Notes: generated by a model from the letters alone, not told the origin. Numbered from the stretch's first letter, positions 44,567 through 54,121 are shown. The stretch: 64,000 nucleotides of DNA from an uncultured Caproiciproducens sp. (GCF_963664915.1 NZ_OY761810.1:1130661-1194660); one strand, 5' to 3'. Numbers and translations are program-made.

Positions 44567-44611
44567 AAGCGGCTGTGTTCTTCGTAACTGAAAAACACAG
44601 CCGCTTTTTTT
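44567..44611 (+). terminator. Terminator of the ATPase/subtilase operon
   Basis: AAGCGGCTGTGTT pairs with AACACAGCCGCTT, followed by a T run. Confidence 0.9.
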
Positions 44612-44645
44612 GCGCCCAAAATCAGAATGAAAGGACAGATGCACC

Positions 44646-45431
44646 ATGAAAAACGAACTGCAAACCCTGCGGTTATTCAGCCCTCTCTTCCCTCATATCT
44701 ACAGAGAGAATGAATGGGGCGAGTACGAAAACGAGTCGGAGGATCTGGATGCTTCCGAGCTTTTAGAATACGAAGATGTCATTCTTGACCGTATCGAAAA
44801 AGAAAAGCTGCCCGATGAGGGTGAGCGTGGTCTCGCTGTTTACCTCGATGATGATCTCAGTCAAAAGGTACACAGCCATTTCAAAAAGGACATTGCCGCC
44901 GAGCTGGAAACAGCGCTCTCCATCGTAACCACAGCCTACCTGAGAAGTGAGAATATCCTCACGGCTGTGGAGGAAAACCTCCACTATCTGAACCCGCCCG
45001 TGCATCAGGTGTTCAAGGATTTTGTCCTGCGGGTGAAACTGATTGATCCGGATATGCTGGAGGCCATCAAGGTGCTGCGCACCAAAATCGACAACGAGGT
45101 GTTCCGGGAATGGTGCGATGCCCTGTGCGACTGCCAGCATGACCGCAGCCTGAAAGTCACCCTGACTCCTATCGTCAGCAAGCTCAGTGATATGCGGATT
45201 GTCAACGGAGAACTGGAATATCTCGTCTTTGAACCCCGCAAGGAATTTATCATCATGGTTATCTTCGTCATCGGCAACATTCCACTCATGTATCTCCTGA
45301 ACAAAAGCTGGTACGACACGCTGATGCATACTCCGCTGGGCCAGATCATTCTGGCCATCAGCGCAGCCCTGATTTTTGTTTCTGCGGCCTGTGTCATTAA
45401 ACTGACAAAACCAATTGAGTATCGGAGGTGA
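44646..45431 (+). CDS. Chimeric element gene: CTn acidic protein N-terminus joined to TadB-like membrane C-terminus
   Basis: The 261-residue product starts LQTLRLFSPLFPHIYRENEW and continues with an acidic segment through LPDEGERGLAVYLDDD, a start shared by a CTn protein of unknown function. From about residue 72 (LSQKVHSHFKK) it resembles the C-terminal part of a TadB-like type II secretion F protein, with two C-terminal membrane segments (FIIMVIFVIGNIPLMYLL; ILAISAALIFVSAACVI). I infer a deletion fusion at about 44860. The next gene starts 6 bases on. Confidence 0.6.
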   Translation: MKNELQTLRLFSPLFPHIYRENEWGEYENESEDLDASELLEYEDVILDRIEKEKLPDEGERGLAVYLDDDLSQKVHSHFKKDIAAELETALSIVTTAYLRSENILTAVEENLHYLNPPVHQVFKDFVLRVKLIDPDMLEAIKVLRTKIDNEVFREWCDALCDCQHDRSLKVTLTPIVSKLSDMRIVNGELEYLVFEPRKEFIIMVIFVIGNIPLMYLLNKSWYDTLMHTPLGQIILAISAALIFVSAACVIKLTKPIEYRR

Positions 45432-45436
45432 CGAGG

Positions 45437-46138
45437 ATGGGATTACTGTTTTTATTCGGAGTCACCTTAGCGACGGGGCTGTTCTTTATTCTTTTGGATC
45501 TGCTGCGCCTGCCATACCTCAGCACCGCCAAGGCCATGCTGAACACCACAAGGACAGAGAAAAAAGCGGCAAGGAGCTTGGAAGCCTATCTCATGATATG
45601 GGCGGTAAAGCTCGCAAGGCTCATCCGCATGGACGAATACCGCAGGCATCGGCTGAAAAATGTACTGAAAGCCACCGGCATGAACATGGAGCCGGAGGTC
45701 TATCAGGCGTATGCGCTGGTGAAATCCGGCGTGATTTTGCTGCTGGCGGTTCCGGTAGGATTTATCTTTCCCTTGCTGGTGCCGGTTGTGATGTTCCTTG
45801 CGGTCATGGTGTATTTTAAGGAAACTAAAAAGGCAGACGAAAAGCTGTCTGCCAAGCGAGCCTCCGTGGAAAAAGAGCTGCCTCGCTTTGTTGCCAACAT
45901 CGAACAGGAGCTGAAAGCCTCCCGTGATGTGCTGGCTATCGTAGAGAGCTACAAGAAAAACGCCGGGGAAGCCTTTGCCGGTGAGCTAACCATGCTGGCA
46001 GCAGATATGCGCTCTTCCAGCTACGAGGCCGCCCTTACGCCCAATACTCATTGGCGAAGCTGTATCTTTCTGGTGACGGCGTTGCCAAGAATGTCGGTGA
46101 GGCACTCCGACTGTTCACCCTATCGGCAGAGAAGATAA
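45437..46138 (+). pseudogene. TadC-like type II secretion system F protein, truncated by fusion
   Basis: The frame starts at ATG 45437 (GGAGGTGACGAGG upstream) with membrane segments LLFLFGVTLATGLFFILLDLL and VILLLAVPVGFIFPLLVPVV, then ELPRFVANIEQELKASRDVLAIVESYKKNAGEA, typical TadC/T2SSF. After AADMRSSSYEAAL (about 46030) homology ends and the frame runs 35 residues into an out-of-frame Sel1-repeat gene. The C-terminal membrane segments are missing. Confidence 0.8.
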
Positions 46139-46587
46139 ATGAGTTTGCAGCTTACCAGCTCGGAAAACTCTATCTCCAAGGGGAAGATGTGTCAAAGGAT
46201 ATGGAGTCCGCCATCCGTTGGCTGACCACTTCTGCCGAACAGGGAAATCAGTTTGCACAATATGCTCTCGGCAAGCTGTATTTTTATGACGGCGATGTTT
46301 CCCGTGATAAGGAAAAGAGCCTTTACTGGCTGGGGCTGTCCGCAGCGCAGGGCAATATTTATGCGCAGTATCTGATTGATAATATCAACAGCTATCGCAA
46401 TCCCTCTGTGCTGCTGGCAGCTACCCGTCTGATGCACCGGCTGGAGAATCTGTTCCGGAAGGACTATCACAGAACCGCAGGAATCGCTGCCGGTCATATT
46501 GACCGCAAGAGCAGACGAAAGCTGCAGGAGAAAAAGCAGGCGCAGGGTCACAAGCGGGATGACCATGCGCCACAAATTCATTTATGA
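46039..46587 (+). pseudogene. Sel1-repeat C-terminal fragment of an element relaxase/accessory protein
   Basis: From about 46039 the frame reads AQYSLAKLYLSGDGVAKN, then two more Sel1 units (AAYQLGKLYLQGEDVSKD; AQYALGKLYFYDGDVSRD), then a basic tail (RKSRRKLQEKKQAQGHKRDD). In clostridial elements such Sel1 arrays end MobL-type relaxases. The entire N-terminal relaxase is missing, replaced by the TadC-like gene; there is no start codon context. It is followed by the primase gene at the usual place. Confidence 0.8.
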
Positions 46588-46601
46588 TGGGAGGATTACT
46601 C

Positions 46602-47533
46602 ATGTCATGCTATATCTATTTTACTGACGAACAAAAGGAACGAGCCAATTCCGTGGACTTGGTGGATTTCCTCCAGCGGCAGGGCGAAAAGCTCCTGTCC
46701 TCCGGGAGGGATAAGCGGCTGGCCAGCGATCACACATCACGGTTCGAGGCAACAGCTGGTACGACCACTCCGCTCAGGAGGGCAGCTATGCCATCGACCT
46801 TGTCAAACGGCTCTACAACCTGTCTTTCCCGGAGGCGGTCAGCCTGTTGCTGGGCGGCGAACAAGGCGTGGAATACCGGCAGCACAACAAAAGCAGCAAA
46901 CCGGAACAGCGAAAGCCCTTTGTCCTGCCGTCAGCGCACACGGATATGCGCCGGGTGTTTGCCTATCTCATCAAGCAGCGCTGTATCAGCCGGGAGGTGC
47001 TGTCGGAGTTTGCCAGAGAAAAGCTGCTGTTTGAGGATGCCGAATATCATAACGCTGTATTTGTGGGCTTCGATGAAAATGGTGTTGCTCGTCATGTCCA
47101 TAAGAAAAGCACGGCAACCGGCAGCGGCTTCCGCATCAATGTGGAGGGCAGCCATCCGGCCTACAGTTTTCATTACATTTCCAAGAATCCCTATCCTCAT
47201 ACTCTGTTTGTGTTTGAAGCGCCTATTGATCTGCTATCCTACATCAGCCTGCATCTTCAGAATTGGAAGCAGCACAGCTATGTGGCGTTAAACGGTGTAT
47301 CGGAGCAGCCGGTTCTGAAGCTGCTGGAGCTGTATCCGAAACTTCAAAGGGTTACACTCTGCCTTGATAATGATGAAGCCGGACTCAAAGCCGCCAGCCG
47401 TATTCATAAAAACTTGCGGGAGCAAGGATTTGAAGATGTGGTGTATGATGTTTCGTCACATAAGGATTGGAATGAGGATTTGAAAGCAGTGTATTCTCAG
47501 GAGCAGACCACACCGGCTATGGTTATGAGATAA
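46602..47533 (+). pseudogene. CTn DNA primase-like gene (DUF3991/TOPRIM) with 2-base frameshift
   Basis: It starts MSCYIYFTDEQKERANSVDL after GGAGG. The frame breaks near 46729, where an extra AC in CACACATCAC shifts it. The other frame then gives GNSWYDHSAQEGSYAIDLVK, RLYNLSFPEAVSLLLGGEQG and the TOPRIM part VFEAPIDLLSYISLHL, VALNGVSEQPVLKLL, VTLCLDNDEAGLKAASRI. The CHC2-like and TOPRIM regions are otherwise intact. A single dinucleotide lesion inactivates it. Confidence 0.85.
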
Positions 47534-47574
47534 AAAAGCATGACAGCCGTTTCATTGGCAGTCATGCTTTTTTA
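47532..47574. terminator. Bidirectional terminator
   Basis: AAAAAAGCATGAC pairs with GTCATGCTTTTTT between convergent primase and DUF3781 genes. Confidence 0.88.
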
Positions 47575-48039
47575 TGTTCGTCTGTGTGCGGTGATAATGG
47601 TGTAACTGTGAGCATTTATAGTAATCTCGCAGCCATCCACGGTGATGTACCAGTTCTTGCCCTTTCGTGTGATGCTGGCATTTGCGGCTTTGATTTTTTC
47701 TCTGCACCAGCCGATCACATCATCTGTGTCCAAACGCAGATTCTTTCGGATGCGTACCACACCCAAATTCGTAGTGTGCAGTTGATCCAAGTTTGAAAGC
47801 AACAGTTCAGAACTGCAGTTATCATCAAATAAAATTTGTGATTCTATGGTTGGCTCCAATTTAGACAGTTCATCTGTAATAAATGCTTTTGCAATATACA
47901 TTGCTTTTAATCGGTTTTGCAGAAGCGTATGCTGTGAATTTCCCTCCGAGAACTTCTCCTGTGCCTTCTCACATTTGTGGATGATGGAATTGATGGCGCG
48001 GAGTGCCTCGGTTAATTCTTCAGGCTTGTAATTTTCCAT
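47572..48039 (-). CDS. DUF3781 domain protein with helical N-terminus
   Basis: The 155-residue protein has an N-terminal helical part (ALRAINSIIHKCEKAQEKF; TLLQNRLKAMYIAKAFI) and a C-terminal DUF3781 domain (LHTTNLGVVRIRKNL, DDVIGWCREKIKAANASI, KGKNWYITVDGCEITINAHSYTIITAH). The family is widespread in Firmicutes and elements, function unknown. It is on the opposite strand to its neighbours and shares a terminator with the primase gene. Confidence 0.85.
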   Translation of the reverse strand: MENYKPEELTEALRAINSIIHKCEKAQEKFSEGNSQHTLLQNRLKAMYIAKAFITDELSKLEPTIESQILFDDNCSSELLLSNLDQLHTTNLGVVRIRKNLRLDTDDVIGWCREKIKAANASITRKGKNWYITVDGCEITINAHSYTIITAHRRT

Positions 48040-48110
48040 AGTGTTTTACCTCACTGGTTATCATGAATTTATTTTATCACAGAACAGAGATCAAAGAAAG
48101 GAGTTCTCCT

Positions 48111-49094
48111 ATGCCATCCCAAGTATATATCCTCATAGCAGCCGCCGCCGTGATGTTTTTCGTCATCGGTGGTTTTTCTCTTTTAGCACACTATTACACC
48201 CTCAGCGGCATCAAGTCCAAGACGGTCGGTGACGGTCAGCACGGCACTGCCCGTTTCGCCACAGAAAACGAAATCAAACGGACATACGCCCATATACCCT
48301 ACGAGCCGGAGAAATGGCGGCGGCGGCAGAATCTGCCCGCTTTGCAGGGGCTTGTGGTGGGCTGCAAGCAAAAGTCTGGTGCTACCACTGCCCTCATTGA
48401 TGACGGCGATATTCACTGTCTCATGATTGGCGCTGCCGGTGTGGGCAAAACGGCAAACTTTCTCTATCCCAATATTGAGTATGCCTGTGCCTCCGGTATG
48501 AGCTTCCTCTGCACCGATACCAAAGGGGATCTGTTCCGAAACTATGCAGGCATCGCAAAGGATTACTACGGCTACAAAATATCGGTGCTGGATCTGCGTA
48601 ACCCAACCCGCTCGGATGGGGATAACATCCTGCAGCTGGTGAACCGCTATATGGATGCCTACATGAAAAATCCGGAGAACCTTGCACTAAAAGCCAAGGC
48701 CGAAAAATATGCCAAGATTACCGCCAAGACGATCATCTCCAGCAGCGGCGAGGACTCGGCGAGCTACGGTCAGAATGCGTTTTTCTACGATGCCGCCGAG
48801 GGTCTGTTGACCTCGGTCATCCTGCTGATTGCGGAATACTGTCCTCCGGAAAAGCGTCACATCATATCGGTATTCAAAATGATACAGGACTTGCTGGCTC
48901 CCTCGCCGGTGAAAAACAAAAGTCAGTTTCAGTTGTTGATGGATAAGCTGCCCTCTGACCACAAGGCAAGGTGGTTTGCGGGAGCCGCCCTCAACACCGC
49001 CGACCAAGCAATGGCCTCCGTGCTGTCCACGGCTATGTCCCGGCTCAATGCATTTTTGGATTCGGAGATGGAGCAGAGTGCGACACGTTCCTAA
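48111..49094 (+). pseudogene. VirD4/TraG-type coupling protein, C-terminally truncated
   Basis: The frame starts at ATG 48111 (GGAG upstream), with an N-terminal membrane segment, GDGQHGTARFAT, Walker A GAAGVGKTANF, DTKGDLF and LSTAMSRLNAFLDSEMEQ. VirD4/TraG proteins are near 600 residues; here the frame stops after 327, where homology breaks at about 49075. Walker B and the all-alpha domain are gone. The two-component/ABC cargo starts right after the break, so cargo insertion or a deletion removed the end. Confidence 0.85.
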
Positions 49095-49154
49095 CTGAAA
49101 AGGTTAGGCACATGATGTTTCTGTCAGATTTAACAATTTAACAACAAAAAAGCA

Positions 49155-50528
49155 TTAGCTTTGACTGGATAGTACACGAAAGTACAACATCGTTTGATAC
49201 CCCTGTGCCTCCGCACTTTCTATTTTCATTGTGCCGCCATGTGCTTCCACAATCTGACGTACCAATAGGATACCCAAGCCGTGCCGCAAGTTTAACTGAT
49301 CGTCCGTGCTTTCCATATAATGGGGATTTTCTTTCATTTCCTGTAGTTTTTCAGGCGAAAGCCCTACGCCGTTATCCGAAACAGTAAGGGTGATAGCCGT
49401 TTCCGAACGATCAAGAGTAATCATGATTTCACAACCCTGCGGATTGTGCTTGATACTGTTTTGCACTAAATTACTTATTGCCCGCAAAATCAAACGGGAA
49501 TCACATTCCAGTATGGCATTTTCAGCGGAGGGCTTGATTTCTACTTCTACCAAATAGCTGTCAGAAAGCCCGCCGTTCAGCAGCTCCACCGCATAGGATC
49601 GCAAAAGTTTGGAGAAGCGCAACGGTTCCTTACGGAGTGGCTGCATTTCGTATTCCAGTTGTGAAACCAAGTTCAAATCCTGCACCAAATCTTTGATTTT
49701 GATGCTTTGCTGCCGCACGATTTCAGCCTGCTCCTTTACAGAGCTGTTTATGGTTTTATTGTCTGCAATGCGTCCGGCGTATCCTAAAATCATGGACAGT
49801 GGTGTGCGGATGTCATGGGAAACACCGCTGATCCAGTTAGCTCTTGCTTCGTTCTGCCTGCTCAAAATACGCGATGCTTTGTTGATACTACCTGCAACTT
49901 CCGATAAATCACCACCGATAGACAACGATACCGGCTTGCCATCGGAAAGAGTCTCAATCGCATTGATAATCGGCTCCGTGCTTCGGATAATTTTCCTTCT
50001 GGAAAAGAAATAGGCCAAAAACAAAAACAAAAAATCGGCTGCCAGCATTCCGGTAATATAGAGTGGAAGTGTTTGAATCGCATGGATAGAGAAATAGTTG
50101 CTGGTAAGCTTGGTATAACTGTCTTTTGGATAGCCCAATACCAGCAGGCCATCTTCGGTGTTCCAGACAAAAACGGGATAATCCTTTAAGTACCCTTTGG
50201 AAAAGAGGGCAACATCCTGAACGGTGTATTTTTCGGGAATGTCTCCCGGGGTATCGATGGCCCATACACGCTTACCGTCCGGGTTCAGGAGCATGGCCCA
50301 AATGTGAGCGCTCTCCAGTTTTTGACGAGCATCGTCCGATACACCCTCAATTGTTGAAGCAGCGGCAATTTTCTCCAGCATATTTTGTGGTGAGGTGTCT
50401 CCGTAGTCGTTTATAATAACGCTCTGAAACGCAATACCAAAGGCCAGTACATTGAGCAGCACCAACACAAGGATAAAAGCGGCAAAGAATGCCAGATGCT
50501 TTGAGATATATTTTCCAAATGATTTCAT
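49155..50528 (-). CDS. Sensor histidine kinase
   Basis: The 457-residue kinase has two membrane segments (about 13-35 and 160-180) around a 125-residue extracytoplasmic sensor region. HAMP-like linker, HisKA (WISGVSHDIRTPLSMILGYAGRI) and HATPase (NLVQNSIKHNPQG; LRHGLGILLVRQIVEAHGG) domains follow. It is coupled to the response regulator four bases upstream and lies back to back with a lantibiotic-immunity-type ABC transporter, its likely target. Confidence 0.92.
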   Translation of the reverse strand: MKSFGKYISKHLAFFAAFILVLVLLNVLAFGIAFQSVIINDYGDTSPQNMLEKIAAASTIEGVSDDARQKLESAHIWAMLLNPDGKRVWAIDTPGDIPEKYTVQDVALFSKGYLKDYPVFVWNTEDGLLVLGYPKDSYTKLTSNYFSIHAIQTLPLYITGMLAADFLFLFLAYFFSRRKIIRSTEPIINAIETLSDGKPVSLSIGGDLSEVAGSINKASRILSRQNEARANWISGVSHDIRTPLSMILGYAGRIADNKTINSSVKEQAEIVRQQSIKIKDLVQDLNLVSQLEYEMQPLRKEPLRFSKLLRSYAVELLNGGLSDSYLVEVEIKPSAENAILECDSRLILRAISNLVQNSIKHNPQGCEIMITLDRSETAITLTVSDNGVGLSPEKLQEMKENPHYMESTDDQLNLRHGLGILLVRQIVEAHGGTMKIESAEAQGYQTMLYFRVLSSQS

Positions 50529-50532
50529 GGCG

Positions 50533-51234
50533 TCACTTCCTTATGTTCAGCTTATAGCCCAGCCCTTTGATTGTGATCAGGGAAACCGGCTTTGACGGAT
50601 CTGTTTCAATTTTTTCGCGAATGCGCCGCACATGGGCATTCAGACTGTTCTCATACCCGAAAGGATTGTCCCCCCAAAGGGCTTCGCAAAGCGAATCTAT
50701 GGAAACAATTTTGCCCTCATTCCGCGCAAGGGTCTCCAGCAGGGTGTGTTCCTTCGCCGTCAGAGGAATAACCTCACCGGCTTTATGAACTTCGGCGCGG
50801 CTAAAATCAACCGTACATCCGTCCAGCTTCAGAAGCTTGCTGTCCTCTTTGTAGCAGCGTCGCAAAACAGCATGAACGCGCAGCAACAATTCCTGTGCCA
50901 TAAAAGGCTTTATGATGTAATCATCCGCTCCCAGTCCAAGACCAGCCAATTTATCCGTAGCCTCGTCCTTCGCAGTCAAAAAAATGATTGGCACATCTGT
51001 AAAAGAGCGTATTTGTTGCATCAGGGAAAAGCCGTCACCATCTGGCAGCATGACATCCAAGATTGCTAAATCAGGTTTTTCACTTTTGGCAACTGAGGTG
51101 CCTTCTTTCACAGAAGCGGCTAACACAATATTTTCAAAACCGTCATCCTTTAGGATGGCGGTTACCATTTTAAGCAGCTCCGGCTCGTCATCCACAAGCA
51201 GGAGCTTTTTTGCGTGTAAAAATGTTTGATCCAT
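50533..51234 (-). CDS. OmpR-family response regulator
   Basis: The 233-residue regulator has a receiver (LLLVDDEPELLKMV, Asp in LAILDVMLPDGDG, Lys in IIKPFMAQELLLRV) and an OmpR/PhoB winged helix (LTAKEHTLLETLARNEGKIVSIDSLCEALWGDNPFGYENSLNAHVRRIREKI in part). GGAGGTG precedes the ATG. It probably binds the 11-base-period direct repeats at 51296-51316 in the divergent intergenic region to activate the ABC genes. Confidence 0.92.
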   Translation of the reverse strand: MDQTFLHAKKLLLVDDEPELLKMVTAILKDDGFENIVLAASVKEGTSVAKSEKPDLAILDVMLPDGDGFSLMQQIRSFTDVPIIFLTAKDEATDKLAGLGLGADDYIIKPFMAQELLLRVHAVLRRCYKEDSKLLKLDGCTVDFSRAEVHKAGEVIPLTAKEHTLLETLARNEGKIVSIDSLCEALWGDNPFGYENSLNAHVRRIREKIETDPSKPVSLITIKGLGYKLNIRK

Positions 51235-51256
51235 GCCTTCACCTCCAACTGTATCT

Positions 51257-51262
51257 ATTATA
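51257..51262 (-). promoter_or_regulatory. -10 element of the response-regulator promoter
   Basis: TATAAT on the minus strand, 23 bases before the start; the -35 is not consensus. Confidence 0.5.
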
Positions 51263-51295
51263 CCAAAGCTTGTCCGTTTTGTGTGATGTTCAGCA

Positions 51296-51316
51296 AAAAG
51301 TAAGGTAAAAGTAAGG
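51296..51316 (+). promoter_or_regulatory. Direct repeat operator of the ABC operon
   Basis: AAAAGTAAGG occurs at 51296-51305 and 51307-51316, an exact 11-base period (one helical turn) typical of OmpR-type dimers. It stands 64 bases before the ABC ATPase start. Confidence 0.65.
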
Positions 51317-51379
51317 ACGCGAGAATGTAGATGTCAGGTTGGCGTTGTACCATTAAGAATGTCGAAAGGAGATGTTCTT

Positions 51380-52144
51380 ATGGATTACATGATTACAACA
51401 GAGCAATTGACAAAAAAATATAAAAATTTTACCGCTGTCAACCACGTTTCGCTCCATATTCGGAAAGGAAGCATTTACGGTTTCCTTGGCCCGAACGGTG
51501 CTGGAAAATCCACTGCCATGAAAATGCTATTGGGATTGACGGCTCCTACAAAAGGCAATTTTACCATTGATGGGAAACACTTTCCCGATGACCGGATGGC
51601 CATTTTAAAGAAGATCGGCTCATTTATCGAATCGCCCTCGTTCTATGCAAATCTAACCGGCCGTGAAAACCTTGATATCATTCGCCGTATTTTGAAGCTG
51701 CCGAAAAGCGCAGTAGAAGATGCCTTAGAATTGGTTGGACTCACAGAGTATGGCAATCGATTGGCAAAGAAGTATTCGCTGGGTATGAAACAGCGGCTGG
51801 GGCTTGCCGGGGCGCTGCTTGGCAGGCCACCCATCCTCATTTTGGATGAGCCAACGAATGGTCTTGACCCATCCGGCATCCATGAAATACGCAATCTGGT
51901 GAAGTCCCTACCGGAGCTTTACGATTGCACCGTTTTGATTTCATCCCATATGCTGTCGGAAATTGAGCTGATGGCAGACGATATCGGCATTCTGAATCAT
52001 GGCCGTCTGCTGTTTGAGGGCAGCTTGGATGAGCTGCGGCAGAGTGCGCTACAGGCCGGTTTTGCCTCGGATAATTTGGAAGAAATGTTCCTTTCCATGA
52101 TAGAAAAGGACAATGCAGCCAGAAAGCAGAGGGCACAGCTATGA
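51380..52144 (+). CDS. ABC transporter ATP-binding protein (lantibiotic immunity/BcrA type)
   Basis: The 254-residue ATPase has Walker A GPNGAGKST, signature YSLGMKQRLGLAGAL and Walker B ILILDEPTNGLDPSG. It resembles BcrA/EpiF/MutF-type ATPases that expel lantibiotics or bacitracin from the membrane. AAAGGAGATG precedes the ATG at 51380. Two permease genes follow with coupling (4-base overlap) and a two-component system faces it. Confidence 0.93.
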   Translation: MDYMITTEQLTKKYKNFTAVNHVSLHIRKGSIYGFLGPNGAGKSTAMKMLLGLTAPTKGNFTIDGKHFPDDRMAILKKIGSFIESPSFYANLTGRENLDIIRRILKLPKSAVEDALELVGLTEYGNRLAKKYSLGMKQRLGLAGALLGRPPILILDEPTNGLDPSGIHEIRNLVKSLPELYDCTVLISSHMLSEIELMADDIGILNHGRLLFEGSLDELRQSALQAGFASDNLEEMFLSMIEKDNAARKQRAQL

Positions 52145-52866
52145 GTGTACTTGCAATCGAACTGCGGAAAGAAAAGCGTACAGGAGTAATTCCTGTGCTG
52201 CTGGCGGTTGGCGTTCTGGGAGCGGCATACGCCTTTGTCAATTTCCTTGTGCGGAAAGATACCTTGCTGAACCTGCCGCTAGCACCGATGGACGTTCTGC
52301 TGACCCAGCTCTACGGTATGATCATGATTTTAAATATGTTTGGCATTGTCGTTGCCGCCTGCATGGTTTACAACATGGAGTTTAAGGGGAATGCCATCAA
52401 GAAGATATATATGCTGCCGATGAGCGTTCCGGGGATGTACCTATGCAAATTTCTGATTTTGAGTGTGCTGCTCCTAATAGCGGTTGTGCTGCAAAATCTG
52501 GCTCTGATGAAAATCGGCATAACCGAGCTGCCGCAGGGCGCCTTTGAGATGGGGACACTCGTGCGGTTTGCCGCCTATTCGTTCATTACAGCCATGCCGG
52601 TTCTGTCTTTTATGATTTTAATTTCTTCCCGTTTTGAAAACATGTGGGTTCCTCTCGGTATCGGAGTTGCGGGATTTTTAAGCGGGATGGCCTTGGCAAA
52701 CTCAAAAATTGCTTTGCTGATGATCCACCCCTTTGTAGTGATGCTAAAGCCAGCTGTTGCCATGAGTGCGCAGCCGGATAGCATGGTGATCCTTGTTTCT
52801 TTGGTGGAAACGATTCTTTTCCTAGGGGCAGGGCTGTGGATGGCAAAGCATCTGCGCTATGAATAA
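52141..52866 (+). CDS. ABC-2 type permease (EpiE/MutE-like)
   Basis: The 241-residue membrane protein has six predicted segments; it starts MSVLAIELRKEKRTGVIPVL and has ENMWVPLGIGVAGFLSGMALANSK near the end. It is a typical permease 1 of the lantibiotic immunity ABC family. Start overlaps the ATPase stop. It forms the membrane channel with the next protein. Confidence 0.9.
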   Translation: MSVLAIELRKEKRTGVIPVLLAVGVLGAAYAFVNFLVRKDTLLNLPLAPMDVLLTQLYGMIMILNMFGIVVAACMVYNMEFKGNAIKKIYMLPMSVPGMYLCKFLILSVLLLIAVVLQNLALMKIGITELPQGAFEMGTLVRFAAYSFITAMPVLSFMILISSRFENMWVPLGIGVAGFLSGMALANSKIALLMIHPFVVMLKPAVAMSAQPDSMVILVSLVETILFLGAGLWMAKHLRYE

Positions 52867-52881
52867 GGAGGAGGGATTGAA

Positions 52882-53646
52882 ATGAGTTTTTTAGAACTGC
52901 TTAAAATTGAATTTATGAAAGTGAAACGCTCAAAAATTGTCCCCTTGATTTTCGTTGCCCCGTTATTGGTGGTAGCATCCGGGATTGCGAATTTGAGCAG
53001 CTATTTCACGCCGGAATATACCAATGCGTGGCCAGCTATGTTCATTCAAAGCGCCCTAGTCTACGCTTATTATCTGCTTCCACTGAGCATGGTCGTTGTT
53101 TGCGTCATGATTGCAGGGAGGGAAACACAGAACAATGGTGTCTTAAAAATGCTGGCGCTGCCGGTCAGCCGGAATGCACTTTCTCTGGCAAAGTTTTGTG
53201 TGCTGATGTTCTATTTGTTCATGGAAATGGTGGTGTTCCTCGCGGTATTTGTCATTGCCGGATTGGTAGCGACAAGTGCCATGGGAATCGCCGAAACACT
53301 ACCTGTCCTCTACCTGCTCAAGTGGTGCGTGGGACTGTTTCTTACTATGCTGCCCAGCGTGGCAACCATGTGGGCTGTTACGGTGCTGTTTGAAAAGCCG
53401 CTGCTGTCCGTCGGTCTGAATCTGCTCCTTGTCATTCCCGGAGTTTTGGCAGCCAACACGCCGCTTTGGATTGTCTACCCGTACTGTTACAGTGGCTATC
53501 TGGTGTCCTGTTCCCTGCACGAATTTACAACGAACACTGCTGAGACAGCCTTTGCGTTGTTTCCGTTCCTGCCCTGTGCGGTTCTGATTTTTGCATTGGT
53601 ACTTACGGTAGCGATAACACAGTTTGGAAAGAAAGAAATGAGGTAA
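52882..53646 (+). CDS. ABC-2 type permease (EpiG/MutG-like)
   Basis: The 254-residue membrane protein has six segments; it starts MSFLELLKIEFMKVKRSKIV and has RETQNNGVLKMLALPVSRNALSLAKF, as in permease 2 of lantibiotic immunity transporters. AAGGAGGAGGG precedes the ATG, 15 bases after the previous gene. Confidence 0.9.
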   Translation: MSFLELLKIEFMKVKRSKIVPLIFVAPLLVVASGIANLSSYFTPEYTNAWPAMFIQSALVYAYYLLPLSMVVVCVMIAGRETQNNGVLKMLALPVSRNALSLAKFCVLMFYLFMEMVVFLAVFVIAGLVATSAMGIAETLPVLYLLKWCVGLFLTMLPSVATMWAVTVLFEKPLLSVGLNLLLVIPGVLAANTPLWIVYPYCYSGYLVSCSLHEFTTNTAETAFALFPFLPCAVLIFALVLTVAITQFGKKEMR

Positions 53647-53650
53647 AAAG

Positions 53651-53947
53651 ATGGAAAATAGAAAACTTCAAAAAGCAAGCCTCGCGGCACTGATCTTCAG
53701 CGTATTGCCGCTGGCAACTTTTATTCCGATTGTACTTAAAATTACTTTGTCAGACGAAGTGCGTAGCATTTGGGCTGGAGCTAATATTCTTTTTATTCTG
53801 ATAGGGCTTTGCCTCTCTATCGCATGTGTCAAAAGCAGCGAAACCCGTAGTGCCTTGAATATCATTTCTACAATAATAAGTGTCGTGTTGATACTGATTA
53901 TGATTGGAATAATTATTCTGGCGTTGTTTTTGAATTTTGTACAGTAA
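53651..53947 (+). CDS. Small three-segment membrane protein
   Basis: The 98-residue protein has three hydrophobic segments (LAALIFSVLPLATFIPIVL; ANILFILIGLCLSIACV; IISVVLILIMIGIIILALFL). It lies 4 bases after the permease 2 stop, with the ribosome site inside that gene's end, so it belongs to the same operon. I recognise no family; it may be an accessory subunit or stress protein. Confidence 0.7.
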   Translation: MENRKLQKASLAALIFSVLPLATFIPIVLKITLSDEVRSIWAGANILFILIGLCLSIACVKSSETRSALNIISTIISVVLILIMIGIIILALFLNFVQ

Positions 53948-53979
53948 GATGATTTGTTCCCTTGTCTTTAGGTGAATTG

Positions 53980-54121
53980 CCCGCCAAATAAAAAAACGGC
54001 GCTTTGGCGGGTCATTCTTCATGCCCGAATAACTAAAGCAACCCTCCAAATCCGTAAAGTTTGGAGGGATTTCTTATATGTTGGTCTATACAGACTACAC
54101 CGCTGCACATTTGCTGCAGCG
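53980..54121. repeat. Left copy of the triple-hairpin direct repeat flanking the BlaI-ABC module
   Basis: It contains hairpin 1 (CCCGCCAAA/TTTGGCGGG, 53980-54011), hairpin 2 (CCCTCCAAA/TTTGGAGGG, 54042-54068, with T-rich tail) and hairpin 3 (CGCTGCA/TGCAGCG, 54101-54121). The same array in the same orientation and spacing is at 62489-62632, with the BlaI/BlaR1/ABC locus between. Hairpins 1 and 2 can also serve as terminators. Confidence 0.88.
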
